Below, piece by piece: positions 1 to 11,540 of a stretch of 64,000 nt of DNA. The notes beneath the pieces were generated by a model, which worked only from the letters and a program-made list of their open reading frames with translations, was not told the DNA's origin and did not search any database. The stretch's first letter is position 1. The number at the start of each line of letters is the position of its first letter. The stretch lies in the NCBI GenBank assembly GCA_022570795.1, contig JAKUDP010000025.1, positions 1,193,001 to 1,257,000 on the forward strand, read 5' to 3'. The DNA is from Sphaerulina vaccinii. Lineage: Eukaryota; Ascomycota; Dothideomycetes; Mycosphaerellales; Mycosphaerellaceae. The translations under genes were made by a program, and so were the position numbers.

Positions 1-522
1 TCGGTCCTCTCTGCCATCGTGAAGGGTGGCGATGGTATCAAGAAGCCCGGAACCATTAAGGTACGGGTCATAAAAGAACTGCAGCTCGACATTGTCTTTA
101 GTCAGATTGAGGTCCTGTTCGCGATTGTCCGGAACCTGGATGTCGTGATCAAGCCTACGACCTACTTGGAAGTACAGCCTTTGGGCGTGCAGGTCGCCAA
201 TGAATGTGATTTTGCGCTTCTCCTTCCCAGCACACTCGTGAATCTCTCTGACATCGTGATATATTGTAGTACAGCCAGGGACGAGCCACGTGTGGTCCTG
301 ATACCACTGACCAGATGAGACTAGCGCTTGGCATTTGTTTGGGTCGGCATCTAATAGACATTCGTTAGTGAACACGATGCTAGCGTGAGATATGGACTTA
401 CCGAACATGAAGTGGCGGCTGAAGATGGCCGAGAGCAACGGCACAGCGAAGAGCGTCGCGGCATACCGAGCTGCGGGAAGCCTTCGCCACCAGGCTGATA
501 AGGCCGCTTTCTTGACTGCCAT
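1..522 (-). CDS. CAS1-like glycan O-acetyltransferase, N-terminal part (runs off window)
   Basis: Two exons are visible: 522-402 and 350 to the left edge, joined by a 51-nt intron (401-351, GTAAGT donor, CACTAAC branch, TTAG acceptor). The junction splits an Asp codon and both exons stay open. The product starts with a basic stretch and a hydrophobic segment (residues about 17-35), as in a type II Golgi membrane protein. Then comes a Cys/Trp-rich lumenal start (NKCQAL, SGQW, LVPGC, HECAG) and FIGDLHAQRLYF. This order matches the PMR5N/Cas1p family, whose lumenal SGNH-like domain acetylates surface glycans. The canonical motif is GDS, with Ser as nucleophile; here it reads GDL, so activity is doubtful. 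The C-terminal multi-pass acyltransferase domain would lie to the left of the window. Family assignment is inference from motif order. Confidence 0.62.
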   Translation of the reverse strand, partial: MAVKKAALSAWWRRLPAARYAATLFAVPLLSAIFSRHFMFGKSISHASIVFTNECLLDADPNKCQALVSSGQWYQDHTWLVPGCTTIYHDVREIHECAGKEKRKITFIGDLHAQRLYFQVGRRLDHDIQVPDNREQDLNLTKDNVELQFFYDPYLNGSGLLDTIATLHDGREDR

Positions 523-1993
523 CAACACCAAGGAATCGTCTCTAGGAGATACAAAGCACAATGTGCTGCTGAGTTGGCGACATCTGCACGCTTTCGATGC
601 CCAAGTAAGGTACGCTGAAGAATGCAGAAGTGGATCGCACAGTGAGTGAACAGCGTTCACATTCGACACGCACTTCAAGTGCGAACGAAGCCTGGAGGTC
701 CATCATCCTGCCTCACTGCTGAAGTCGCGATAGGAGGTGCCAAACCTGCTTGCGCGGCCTTCGCGTTTGGATGCATGGCTGGTCGGAAGGAGCCAACAAG
801 CACTGTATCTGACGACAACTGCGGGCCTCCTGCTCCAAGCGAGGCCGTTTCAACAGCGCATTGATCAGAAATGGTCCACCTCCAGCTGGGGAAGCTGGAA
901 GAGTGGATGACGATTGGTGTAAAGTGCTTGAGCCGGGCGATGCGGATGTTGTTGAATTCCACCCGCGGATGAGAGCTGCCAAGAAAAACAGAAGAAAGAT
1001 CGTCAATGTTGTTTCCTTCATGAACTGAACATGATCTTCATCTTTTTGTGAAAATGCTCACCTCCGGCCACAACGATACCCTTTAGAGACCCGCGGTTCA
1101 CAGGAAAGTCGCTGGCGACGATGATGTGCTCCGAGAAGCGAGTCATGAATTGCCACTCCCAGATCTGCCAGACCACAGCTTGTGCGAGCAGCTTGAAGAC
1201 CAGATGCTCTGCATTTGTCGCTAGGCGTGGTGATCAAGGCCGATTGGTGATCGCGGAGGCAGGGAGTGAAGTTTTGTTGCGGCGACGGTGTAGTAACAAG
1301 ATCACTTCGACCATGTCCACCACCCTCACCAAAATTTGAACCTGGCCGACTGCCGCGTTCATGGACCTTGCGAGCTCTTCTAATCGCTGACATCTATGGC
1401 GCGATGAAATACCGAGAGCAAGCAACAAATTACGCGTGTATCACTACCAAACAGAGAGGCTATCACACCATGAGGCATACTCAGGACATCCTGACAGATG
1501 CTTCGGAGGAATTGGTACAATGCTATCTTCTTCTAATAATGACTAACGTTGTAGTGGAGTGTGGCTGTGCTTCCGGCGGCGATTATTCAAAGGGATCTCT
1601 CGCGTTGGTTGCGAGCATAGCATAAAGCCGTATGCCTCTAACCTCAAGTCACAGCATCGCGCTGAGACGGTCGAGACTAAGACCAAGACCCTCTGCGCAC
1701 TTCCATGATCCTGGCTGGTGATTGACAGGGGTAGTGAGACACTCCCATCAATACGGTCTTACAAAAGTCCGCGATGTCGAATGGTCCGTGATCAAGAAGA
1801 GAGAGGTCTGAGTAAGTTGTCCGGACATCGAGACGACGAACTTCATAGACATGTATGCAATGACTAGTCAACTAGGTCGATTAAAAGCCTTCAAATTGCA
1901 CACTGGCGCTATGCTTGAGTGCGGACAAGTACTTTTCAACTTACTGTATTCATATGCGAAGTTTCGAATCTTGTCGCCCTCGTCGATATCAAG
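523..1993. other. Intergenic, no supported gene
   Basis: Short ORFs occur on both strands but none shows a recognisable domain, consistent splice signals or extended coding character. A minus-strand ORF starting at 1021 has a hydrophobic beginning but then turns to low-quality Ser/Pro/Arg-rich sequence. The last few hundred bases should hold the promoter of the downstream transporter gene. Confidence 0.4.
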
Positions 1994-3422
1994 ATGTCCA
2001 ACGCTTCCAACAAGTCTTCCTCGTTCGAGGATGTCGAAAAGAGCAACTCCGTCACAAAGTCTGACGAGAAGTTGGTCAGCCAGACAGTGAAGTCCAGCTT
2101 CGGTGATGATGTTCCAAATGGAGGCACGAAAGCGTGGTTACAGGTGCTGGGATCATTCTTCCTCTTCTTCAATACTTGGGGTACGCTTGACAGATACGAA
2201 CACATCACATATCGAGTCACAGACTAACCACGCACTCCAGGCATCCTGAACGCATTTGGCACCTACGAGACATACTACCAAACCGGAATTCTCTCATCAT
2301 CTTCTGCCTCATCGATCGCCTGGATTGGTTCCATCCAAGCTTTCCTCCTGCTCTTTGTCGGAAGCGTGACTGGACCTCTTTACGATGCCGGCTACGTATA
2401 TCAACTCCTCTGGGCTGGATCTTTTCTTGTCGTGTTCGGCCAGATGATGTTGAGTCTCTGCACGACCTACTGGGAAGTTGTTCTCGCCCAAGCAGTCACT
2501 ATGGGTATTGGAGCTGGAATGCTCTTCGTGCCCGCTGTTGCGATTCTCCAGACATACTTCAACACTCGCATCGCTGCGGCCACTGGACTTGCTGCTGCAG
2601 GAGGTAGTATTGGAGGCGTGATCTACCCGATCGTCTTCTACAGACTACAGCCGAGCATTGGATTTCCATGGGCCAGTCGTGTTCTCGGTATCATCGCGCT
2701 GGCTGGGCTTGCAGTATCGATCAGCGTGATACGTGTTCGCGTCCTACCTCCACAGAGGAGAAAGCTCGTCGACCTTACCGCATTTACCGACTTTCCATTC
2801 ATGCTCTTCTCAGTAGGGTGCATTCTGGCATTCATGGGCATGTACGCGCCCTTCTACTTCATCGAAAGCTATGTCATCCGCCACAAGATTTTGGGCGAAG
2901 AGATGGGCTTCTACCTCCTCGCGATCATGAACGGCACCAGTCTCTTTGGGCGTATCTTCCCGAGCGCTGGCGCTGATAAGACAGGCCCTCTCAGTAAGTA
3001 CACACCACAAGCGACGTTAATGCTTAGCATCACTAATCAATGCTCTCCCAGATATGATCATTCCATGTGGCGCAATCACTGGCCTGCTATGTCTGTGTCT
3101 CATAGCCACGCACAAATCCGGTCCCGTTATTGCCCTCATGGCACTGTACGGATTCTTTTCGGGATCGTTGGTTTCATTGCCACCAACGATCTTTGCAAGT
3201 TTGACGAAAGACCGAAGATTCATCGGCACGAGAATGGGCATGGGCTTCGCAATGTCGTCGATTGGAGTCCTGGTGGGATGTCCGATTGCTGGTGAAATCC
3301 TGGGCAAGAGTGGTTACACTTACGTGTGGGTCTTTGGAGGCGTTCTGACACTCTCGGGCATTGCCTCCATGCTCGCTGCTAGAGTAGCCTCTGCGGGACC
3401 GCGATTGATGGTGCGAGCATGA
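1994..3422 (+). CDS. MFS transporter, monocarboxylate-permease-like
   Basis: Exons 1994-2180, 2241-2993 and 3052-3422 with introns of 60 and 58 nt (GTACGC...GACTAAC...CCAG and GTAAGT...ACTAATC...CCAG) encode 436 residues. A polar, Ser/Lys-rich cytosolic N-terminus of about 45 residues is followed by NGGTKAWLQVLGSFF and a series of about 12 hydrophobic segments separated by a central basic loop (RVLPPQRRKL). The G-rich TM5-like stretch (AAAGGSIGGVIYPI) and the overall order fit fungal monocarboxylate-type (MCT/Mch) permeases of the major facilitator superfamily at the plasma membrane. Substrate cannot be read from sequence. A P450 gene follows 1.4 kb downstream on the same strand, but nothing else makes this a biosynthetic cluster. 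The start is the first ATG giving the polar N-terminus. Confidence 0.85.
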
Positions 3423-4753
3423 TCGTGGGCAAGCTTTCCTTGTTAGCGATAGTACGACCAGTAGTAGTTTAAAAGTTGGCAGTATTGTCAGGTGGGATTT
3501 TGCATCGCCCTCTCAAATGGTGTCACCATATCGCTCAGTCTAGCGACTCTTTCGTTCTCGAGGTTGTCAAACACCGAGTTAGTCGCATTCGAATTCGAAA
3601 TTTTCCTGTGACAATGTCGGTGATCTATCGACCACCAAAATCGCGTATCACTCACATGGTCGTAGACGCGTATCGACTCCTGGCTGCCGCAGATTTGGTG
3701 CCATAACAGGTTATCCCTGTCGATTCCTGTCGATCGGCCTCTTCGGGCTCAGCTATGTTTCGTATCTTCCAGCGTGCTGGTTCTCGAGTGCACTGATGCA
3801 CGTGAACAGGCTTGTTATCACAGAACAGAATCACGATGTGATCAGTGACCAGATTGCGGTCCATTCCTGGGGTGAAAACGGGACATTGTTGTCCATCGGC
3901 CGGACTTCGCTCTGAAACACATGAAGTCAGAGTTCAAGTTCGCAATGTCTTCCTCAGTTTGTTGCACTGAGGAGTGGTACGATCAAGCTCCGTCTATGAG
4001 GTCTAGTCTGTGACGTAAAAAGACCGGCGGCTCTTGGGCATATGCTTGTTGCCAGGGTAAGCTTCTTCTTGGCATGCGAACATTTAGGTCGTGCTCCTGC
4101 GGCTTTGGCTAAATCGTGCTTCTGGGCATAGGGCATTCCTGACTTGAATCGTGCCGATTGGCCTTGGAGCTCTGTTCCGTAGATGGCGACGTCTAGATGG
4201 CCGGACACCGAAGTGGTCAACTGTGCAAGTGGTGCTTGAAATGAGGTCCACTTTGCCAAGATGTCTGTATGCGTTGACTGCACGATGACAACTGGTTCCT
4301 GAACGGTGTACGTCAGGATAAACGATATGCGAGCTAGTTCGATAGTAGCGACTGAAGAGTCTCGGGAATCTCGTTGTGCTCGTAGTGGATCCCAAGACGC
4401 GAGGTTATCTTGCCTCCTTTGTAGTATCGTGAGCGAGTTCCGGATACGACATGCTAGTGTGCAGAACCTCAAAGCGGCCGCAAGCGGAGTATCGATCAGT
4501 CAAGTATCTCGATCAGTCTTGTGGCGCAGTGCACTCCACTCGTAAAGGACTCCTGGTTGACCATGCTGTTGCGAGCACGGCGATTGGACAGATGCGGGCC
4601 TGCTAGCGAAGGGCACTGAGCAAGGCTGCAAGGGGCTTGGGAGTTGAAGAGCACAATGTCGCCGATGCTTCATCGCACCAGCAATGCGCTCATCACGCGT
4701 CCAGACGAGCCAGTGATTACGGGAGACACAGCGATGAACGCTAGAGAGTGTCC
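3423..4753. other. Intergenic, no supported gene
   Basis: Several overlapping open frames on both strands (the longest, minus strand, near 3954-4472) show no domain, no codon periodicity and no intron signals. I see nothing to annotate apart from the promoter region of the P450 at its right end. Confidence 0.45.
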
Positions 4754-4760
4754 TATAAAT
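4754..4760 (+). promoter_or_regulatory. TATA-like element upstream of the P450
   Basis: TATAAAT lies 104 nt before the ATG chosen for the P450 gene (4864). An in-frame upstream ATG at 4759 overlaps this element, which is one reason for preferring the downstream start. Confidence 0.35.
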
Positions 4761-4863
4761 GATTGTCGTGACACTAAAAGGTAGATCAGTAGCTATCATT
4801 CTCCTGTTGTCAACTCAGCGCGACCTGCTTCGCCATCTCGACTACTATTCTTCTCACCCAAGC

Positions 4864-6767
4864 ATGATCGGGTCTTATGTGTTGTTCGCTGCACTTACTG
4901 TATCAGGCTATTTCTTCTGCCTGTCCATATATCGGGTGTTCTTGTAAGTAGATCAACCCACGTGCAGATTGCATCTTACGATCTGGTTGCAATGCTTACA
5001 TTCTTAGAGTCATCCACTCCGAAAGTTCCCAGGCCCGTAAGTCCACTCCGATACAACTTCGTGGCTTGACCACAGATGATTGGTCCAGCATGGGTTCTCC
5101 AGACTTTGTCGACATCTTCATATTACCTCTGTGACTAGGCTTGCTGTCCAAGAAGAGCTTGCACTGACCCGTGGGCTATCGGCCATACAGGAAACTCGCA
5201 GGTCTCACTAGGTGGTACGAAGCGTACTATGAGATCGTAAAAAATGGCCAGTTCTCCTTCCATATCGAGGACTTGCATCGCAAGTATGGTAAGCACAGGT
5301 GTGTTTAAGATCCTTGTCACAAAAGCCTTGACGACATTCTTGCAGGACCAATTGTCAGAATAACCCCAGATGAGCTCCATGTGGACGATGCCGAGTGGAA
5401 CGATGTTCTTTATGCGAAGAACCACAAACAGACCAAATATGAATGGATGGCCGGTAGGTTCGGCAACAACAGCTCAGTCTTCACGACTGCTGATGCGAGT
5501 CTTCATCGCATTCGAAGGGCTCCCTTAAATCCGATGTAAGTCTTGTCAGCTTTGACCTTCTCTTTCAGATGATTGATCCCCATCAGGTTCTCTCGCCGAG
5601 CTATCATGTCGTATGCACCGTTCGTCCAGGAGAAGATCGACACCTTGTGCGCTAGACTGGTCAAACACATGGAGTCTGGCCAGCCAGCGAACATGCGCCT
5701 TGCTTACTCTGCGCTCACCGGCGACATCATCACCCAGTACTGTTTCGGTTTCTGTTACAACCATCTGGAGTCGGCCGGCTTCGAGGAAGCCTTCCACGAG
5801 GCATTCGGCGCAGTTGCCGCCTTCGGTCATGTCGCATTACAATTCCCATGGATCCATCCAGTACTTCGTCGGATGCCAGACAGCTGGAACATAGCGATGA
5901 ACCCGTCTCTTGCAAAGATGCTTCAGCTTCAGGCAGTATGATCAGTTGATAGTCATCCAAATGCCGTTCACTAACAGTGTCCAGGATTTACGTGTTGTGG
6001 TAGCACGTGTTGGAGACGAAGTCCGGAAGAATATGAAATCACCTGAGCACCCAACGATCTTCCACTCCGTTCTCGAATCCAGACTTCCAGATTCTGAGAA
6101 ACACCCTCGCAGGTTGGGCGAAGAAGCGCAGACTATCCTCGCTGCTGGGACAGAGACAACGGCATGGGCACTCTCGAACGTGACCTTCTATGTGCTCTCG
6201 GACGCCAAGATCTGTTCGACTTTGAAAGCTGAGCTGCTGGAAGCGATTCCAGATCTTAATGCTCCTGACGCTTTCGACTATCAGAAGCTGGAGAAACTGC
6301 CGTATCTGCGAGGGTGTATCAAGGAAGGAATTCGCCTGTCCGGTGTCGTCACTGCCAGGAATCCCAGGCAGCTTCCAGAGCCTTTGGAGTACAACGACTG
6401 GACGATTCCTCCTCGTACGCCTGTCTCCATGACCATTGGAGACACGCACTTCAATGAGAAGTATTTTCCAGAACCCACAAAGTTCATTCCAGAAAGATGG
6501 CTTGAAGCAGAGACAACACCTCATGGCTGGCGCGCTGGACAACTGGACAAGTATTTTGTGGCCTTTGGACGCGGACCAAGAAGTTGTCTGGGCATCAATC
6601 TCGCATATCTGGAGCTGTATGTAACCCTCGCTAATGTCTTCCGCCGGTTTGAGTTAAGTCTCCACGAGACAGACCAGTCTGATGTGGCGATCAAGCATGA
6701 TTTCATGCTTCCGTCCCCAAAGTTGGACTCCAAAGGCGTGAGGGTGAAGGTTCTGGCCAGTTGCTGA
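4864..6767 (+). CDS. Cytochrome P450 monooxygenase
   Basis: Six exons: 4864-4943, 5010-5036, 5191-5288, 5346-5535, 5587-5935 and 5985-6767 (508 aa). The 27-nt second exon is needed to build the proline hinge HPLRKFPGP after the N-terminal membrane anchor. Its 5' acceptor is the TTAGAG at 5004-5009, not the TAG two bases earlier. Later marks are the I-helix AAGTETTAW, the E-x-x-R pair in CIKEGIRL, the PERF-type FIPERWLE and the haem loop FGRGPRSCLGINLA with the Cys ligand. The enzyme would be a microsomal class II haem-thiolate oxygenase using NADPH-P450 reductase. The C-terminal half resembles CYP families of fungal secondary metabolism, but no backbone synthase is in the window. Substrate unknown. 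All motif residues are intact. Confidence 0.9.
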
Positions 6768-7429
6768 TGGATATGGTGCTTCATGAGAGGTTTTGGTGGA
6801 TTTGGAGGTTGTAAGTAGCTTTACGCATGTGCGAATGACAGAAGCGATGCCATTCAGATCTTGTAAGCATTAGACCTGATCAGTTTTTCACTGTCAACTC
6901 GCTGTGCTGCTATCCTGATGCTCCTTGAGGTGGCCATAAGCCAGGCGCGTGTTTTCTGTCCGCCTGTGGGCCTGGGTATGATGGAGGAAAAGTCAACGGC
7001 CAAATGAGCAAACACAGAGACGTGTAAGTGCAGTCATGGACTCTGAAGGTAAAGTCAAAACACATGTATCCTCCGCCGGAAGCGGGTTTGGCTCAATATA
7101 GGAGACAAGAGCAAGCTTTCGAGGTGGACTGAGCATTCCAAATTTACTGTGAATCCTGGCAAAACCGTGCCAAGAGATTTCGCGAATCTTCGGTCAGCGT
7201 TCGCACGGCCACCGAGACTGCTATCAGCGATAGACCAGACAGGGCGGTGAAGAACTCATGACCGAATTGCTCTGTGGAAGCAGCAGACATGTACAGGTTT
7301 TCGATGGATCAAGAGCTTGCCACGCTGGCCGTAACGATGTCCATACTGTATAGACGAATTCGTCCGGCCGTTTTCGTATTCGTAGCTATATCGCAAGAGA
7401 CCAGCATTTGTTGATCGACCAAGCTGCCG
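6768..7429. other. Intergenic, nothing recognised
   Basis: This should hold the 3' region of the P450 and the downstream flank of the GH43 remnant. No ORF with coding character is visible. Confidence 0.45.
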
Positions 7430-7952
7430 CTAATCATCCCAAGAAATGAACAGGCATGCAAAGTTATTCCATGCTTTCCGGATAACGCTCTCATACAGAT
7501 GTGTACCTCGCCACGATTCTATCATACTGATTTTTTGCGTGATAGGAATGACTTGCCCATGCTTTATGCTATCAGGAAAGCCTTCCAGTGGCTCCGCGAC
7601 CCATGCCGACATGCTGTTCAGTGTCCTTGCAGTAGCTGGGATATAGGTCTGTAGCGTGTTCTCATCTATCCATAGATGATAGAGACCTGGATCGAGGTTG
7701 TCCCGAAAGATAAGAGGACCTTCATTGTTACTGTACTGCTGTGCGAAAGTGATTCTCTCGGAATCTGGGGCGCCGCCAACACGACTGAACTGGCCAAGGA
7801 TACCATTTTCCGAGCGCTCCTGGTAGATCTGAGCAGGAGAAGAAGGTGCCAAAGTATCCAACGTATTCGTTCGACTGTCGTTGCTCGACCAGAGGCGATC
7901 CCCAAGTTGTGGTAAGCAGTGCTGCCGCTGCAACGATGGACCGCGAAAGCAT
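7430..7952 (-). pseudogene. GH43-like glycosidase remnant with the catalytic core deleted
   Basis: From an ATG at 7952 the sequence reads as a secretory signal peptide (MLSRSIVAAAALLTTTWGS) followed by NEYVGYFGTF, a typical start of a fungal GH43 arabinanase/xylosidase-like protein. After this the coding frame changes near 7829-7850. The next recognisable segment is the far C-terminal part (IYQERSENGILG, SERITFAQQYSNNEGPL, LDPGLYHLWIDENTLQTYIP, KHGQVIPITQ). The roughly 200 residues between, which should carry the catalytic Asp/Asp/Glu triad, are missing. A pyrimidine-rich CTCCTGCTCAG directly before IYQERS looks like an old intron acceptor, so the deletion probably ran from exon 1 into a later intron. 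No functional enzyme can result. Family assignment rests on remembered GH43 C-terminal motifs. Confidence 0.6.
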
Positions 7953-8468
7953 GGTGGTTGTTGTAAGAGGGGAAGCCGTAGAAAGAATATGGCGTCTAGA
8001 GAGGTCGCATGCCCAGCCCTATACTAATGTAGTCTTTCTAGGATTCCCAGGCTATAAGATTGGTATAGCAGCACCATCAGCAGGCTTGAACGTCAAACAG
8101 TATTCACGGGGAAACCAAGCTCCGCATTGGCAGATCTGGCACTTGTTCTAATCAGCAGCATATTATCAATGGACTCCACACCTACAAACCCGAATGGCAG
8201 GGGGTGGAAGGTGGACTGTGAGGAGAAGTACGACTGCCAAGTGCCAAGCTAGTATTCAGGCATATACGGGTTGTCGATCATGTCTCAGACCAGCTGCCAA
8301 GAGACCATGAATAGACACACAATTGGAGCGAAAACTATCGTGAATCTTGGCCGGAAGGTGGTGATCATGATGCTGGAATGGAGCCTGACTGAGCTCTGCT
8401 GCGCCATGATCATTCGAGGATGCAGCCGGGCTTGCTATCCAGATTCCCCATATGAAGTTTGCGTGCCA
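7953..8468. other. Intergenic, nothing recognised
   Basis: Between the GH43 remnant and the 3' end of the calcium exchanger. A plus-strand ORF at 8271-8603 overlaps the exchanger on the other strand and is considered a shadow. Confidence 0.4.
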
Positions 8469-9996
8469 TTACTGATCATCTGGGTAGTAGAAGAAAGCCA
8501 GGGCAATGATCATGTACCATCCAACGCACCTAGGAGTGAGAGTCAGTTGAGACAAGTCAGCAAATGGTATGGTACTCAGACTTACATGATACCCTCGAGG
8601 TAGTTGCTTGAGCCGCCTCTGATCAGGAAGTTCACAACCATGACACTCACAAAGAACACCACAGTCTCGAACAACTGAAAGTGTAGATCGAAAGGCTTTC
8701 CCATACCCCAGGATATAAGCACCAGAAGAGGCGTGACGAATAGCGCAACCTGCATGCCGGATCCAAGATCAACCAGTAATGCCAGGTTCATCTTGCCCTT
8801 CCAAGAAACAATCACGGCTGTGACATGCTCAGCAGCATTGCTCACGATTGGCAGCAACACAATGCCAATGAATGTTGTTGTCATGCCAGTCTCTTTAACG
8901 ACACTTTCAATGCTGTCGACCAGGAACTCTGCACAGAAGCCAACACAGATGATAGCCGCTACCATGCATATGAAAGCCCCAGTTGGTCCTAAGATCTCGC
9001 CACCTTTATGGCTTTCTTTCTGCGCAGCTCCTCGAGGATCTTCGAACTCGGAGTCGTCGTCACCATCGTCGTCGCCGCCAATGTCGTCCTGGAACAAGTC
9101 CTTGTGTGACACGACCTGGAAGTATAGGTAGAACCCGTAGAGAACAATCAAGATGATTGAAGTGCCACGTGAAACATCCAGAATGTCGATTTTATCGCCG
9201 TCGACGGAGTGCGTTATTGATCTGTAAAGTATCGCGGGTACTATAAGCGCCGACGCTGCCAATGTTTGCAGTGCGGACATGACGGAGGCGATTGTCGGAT
9301 CATACTTGGATTCCGTACGACGAATGCCGCCGGCGATGAAACAGCAACCTAGAACCTGCAACATGTCAGCAAGGGAGATGACACCTTATTCAGAGATGTA
9401 ATCACAAGCAAGATGTTCACGAGAACACTTCCAAGGATGCTGGCTTGTACCAGTCGGAACTGGTCCTTCTGCAACGCAATGACGCTGACTATAAGCTCGA
9501 CTGCGTTGCCAAATGTTGCATTGAGTAAGCCTCCAATATGCGGTCCTACAGCTTCTGATAGCTCTTCTGTGGCGAAACTCAGCAGTGCAGCCAGAGGTAC
9601 GATGGCGAGGAAATTGAGCACAAAGATAGCTCCAGGCGGCAAATCCAATGCTCCGGCAATGATGCCCACAGGCACAAATACCAGTAAGACATTGATATAG
9701 CTGCTCTTCAGCACTGCCCAGGTCGTGCTAAGAAGGCTGCGTGGAGCCAATTTACTCCAGAAGCTGTTGGAGCCACTTGGGTTCCGAGTGTTTGGTGTTT
9801 CCGATTCTCTGCGGGTGCCGTAGTCGCCCGAGCTCGGAATATGGTAAAGCAGGCTATGTCTCTCGCCGTTGCCAATACGATGGGTGTCTGGCTGTCTTCT
9901 AACAAGCACATTGAAGCGGTGCCGGATTTGTGAGGCCGCTGTTTGTCATAAGCTTCAGTGCCACCAAAGGGCAGGTGGAACGCTATACTCACACAT
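8469..9996 (-). CDS. VCX1: Vacuolar Ca2+/H+ exchanger (CaCA/CAX family)
   Basis: Four exons: 9996-9993, 9938-9406, 9355-8586 and 8529-8469, giving 455 residues. Exon 1 contains only ATGT before a GTGAGT donor; every frame upstream of exon 2 has a stop, so this split start is the best solution. The last exon adds CVGWYMIIALAFFYYPDDQ, the usual end of Vcx1-type proteins. Two CAX repeats are clear: GNAVELIVSVIALQ followed by SVLVNILL in the first half, and GIVLLPIVSNAAEHV with GSGMQVALFVTPLLV in the second. They are separated by an acidic loop (DDIGGDDDGDDDSEFEDP). The protein exchanges vacuolar H+ for cytosolic Ca2+ and so ends calcium signals. The exon 2 to exon 3 donor is an atypical GTGATT. 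Confidence 0.9.
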
Positions 9997-11242
9997 CTTC
10001 TTGCCTAGTCTCTTTCACCTGCTTGTTGTTGTCTGTACTTTTGTCTCCGTTGTGCATATCAATGGAGGTGGTTGGCGATGATTAACCTTGGCAATGATCA
10101 TAAGCCGCATACAAGAAGGTTTGGGCGTATCGCAGGACCCGCGTCCAATGAGAGGCAACATTGCTTCGGTAGAGCAAAAGAAATGCTACTCAAGACAGAT
10201 GTCCTTTCTTTCGACGCGTCGCGGAGGTAGCGAGCTCGACAGATGGTAGCATTCGGACATCTGCACTGTTGGATGCACGAAGAAGAGGAGAAGAGATGAG
10301 AAATGGAAAGACGAGGACTTTCAGCGACATGGATTCTCAATCTCGCTTCGTGAGCCAATCATTCACGATTGAGCCTTGGCAATAAAGTTGATATGAATGT
10401 CTTTGAATGTGTTTACTCTGTGTAAGTGGCGAAGGAAGTAATGAGTATATCAACCCGATCATGCAGCGCATTCAGTGTTACACTCATTGTATAGTTGCAT
10501 CCGAGCACCGCTTTGCCCACAGGTATAGTCCTCGAAATCGTCATGATGCCTCTCCAGCTTCGCAACATGCGCCTTGTGTAGGTCGTTGCTTCGCATCGTT
10601 TGCATAGAAATTAGACAGGAAGGCGGAGCGGACGACATTACGACCGATCAGTAGAATGAGCACCAGTAGATGAACAATGTCGCATATGATCTGTTAGGGC
10701 AAGCAACCGCTCGTCCTGCAATAGCATTCGACTATGGCAGTATCATGTGGACGAGTTCCGCGATGCGTGCCTTACTTACATGTGCATGCGATCACGCTAG
10801 AACGACGTTGATTGAGAGGTGTGTCGTCGGACTCGAATATGCCGTTATAAGTGGGACCGTCGCAGGCTGTGTCGTTGATAATTCCATGGATAGGCCGTGC
10901 ACGGATGTTGGATACTGTTGGCTGTTCGTGAAAGCATTTCGTGACGCGCAACACATTTCCGCATCATACGTCTTCGACTCCTCTCAAGAGTTATGAGGTT
11001 GTAGAAGACGATTTGCTGATGCATCTCCCGTTCCTCTCATGTCGTAGCGAGTCTTCGTTGTCGAGATATCGTTGTTAGTCTCCAGTGTGGAATTACGTTT
11101 GCTTGGCCTCATTGGCCTGTACCGACTTCTAGCTGGAGACTTCCCATGAGCATTGACCTACAGCACCGGACTTCTCAAGACTCGAATAAAGCGAGGGCAG
11201 CAAGATAGCCAGCTGGTCAATTGTCGCGGTTTCACAAAAAGG
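9997..11242. other. Intergenic, promoter of the exchanger, no supported gene
   Basis: The left part is the presumed promoter of the Ca2+/H+ exchanger. Short ORFs (for example plus 10670-10996) have no recognisable features. Confidence 0.4.
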
Positions 11243-11305
11243 CGTTCCTCTCTGATTTCCTTCCTCTTTCTTACATCGACATCTTTATCTTTTTATCTTC
11301 GCCAC
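11243..11305 (+). promoter_or_regulatory. Pyrimidine-rich tract ahead of the repeat array
   Basis: A ~60-nt C/T-rich stretch (for example TTCCTTCCTCTTTCTTAC) ends a few bases before an ATG at 11317. Such tracts commonly sit just upstream of transcription or translation starts in filamentous fungi. It would fit a transcript entering the repeat array, but no complete first exon could be resolved. Confidence 0.3.
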
Positions 11306-11540
11306 ACGGTGATAGCATGCGGAACAGCATCGTCGCACCAGCACCTCCAACATTCAGGTAGCCTTGTGCTACCTGATGGACACCCATACGCCTCACCGGC
11401 GATGTGGCCAAACATCTCGCTGCGATTTGTCGCAGTCTGCTGGGAAGTGTCAATCAAAATCATCGCATGGCTCGTTTGTTGATAATTTTGCAGTCGCCGC
11501 ATCCATAGTGTTGCACGATTCGCTACCATGCGAACAGGTT

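Noticed and set aside
713..1021. Minus-strand ORF starting with a hydrophobic segment (MKETTLTIFLLFFLAAL)
   Set aside because: The rest is Ser/Pro/Arg-rich with no coding periodicity, no cysteines in pattern and no intron logic; other frames here are equally open.
3954..4472. 172-codon minus-strand ORF
   Set aside because: No domain, no splice signals and an overlapping ORF in another frame of similar quality; most likely chance.
4864..6767. Biosynthetic gene cluster around P450, MFS and methyltransferase
   Set aside because: The genes are spread over 18 kb, on both strands, with a calcium exchanger and the repeat array between them and no PKS, NRPS or terpene synthase in the window.
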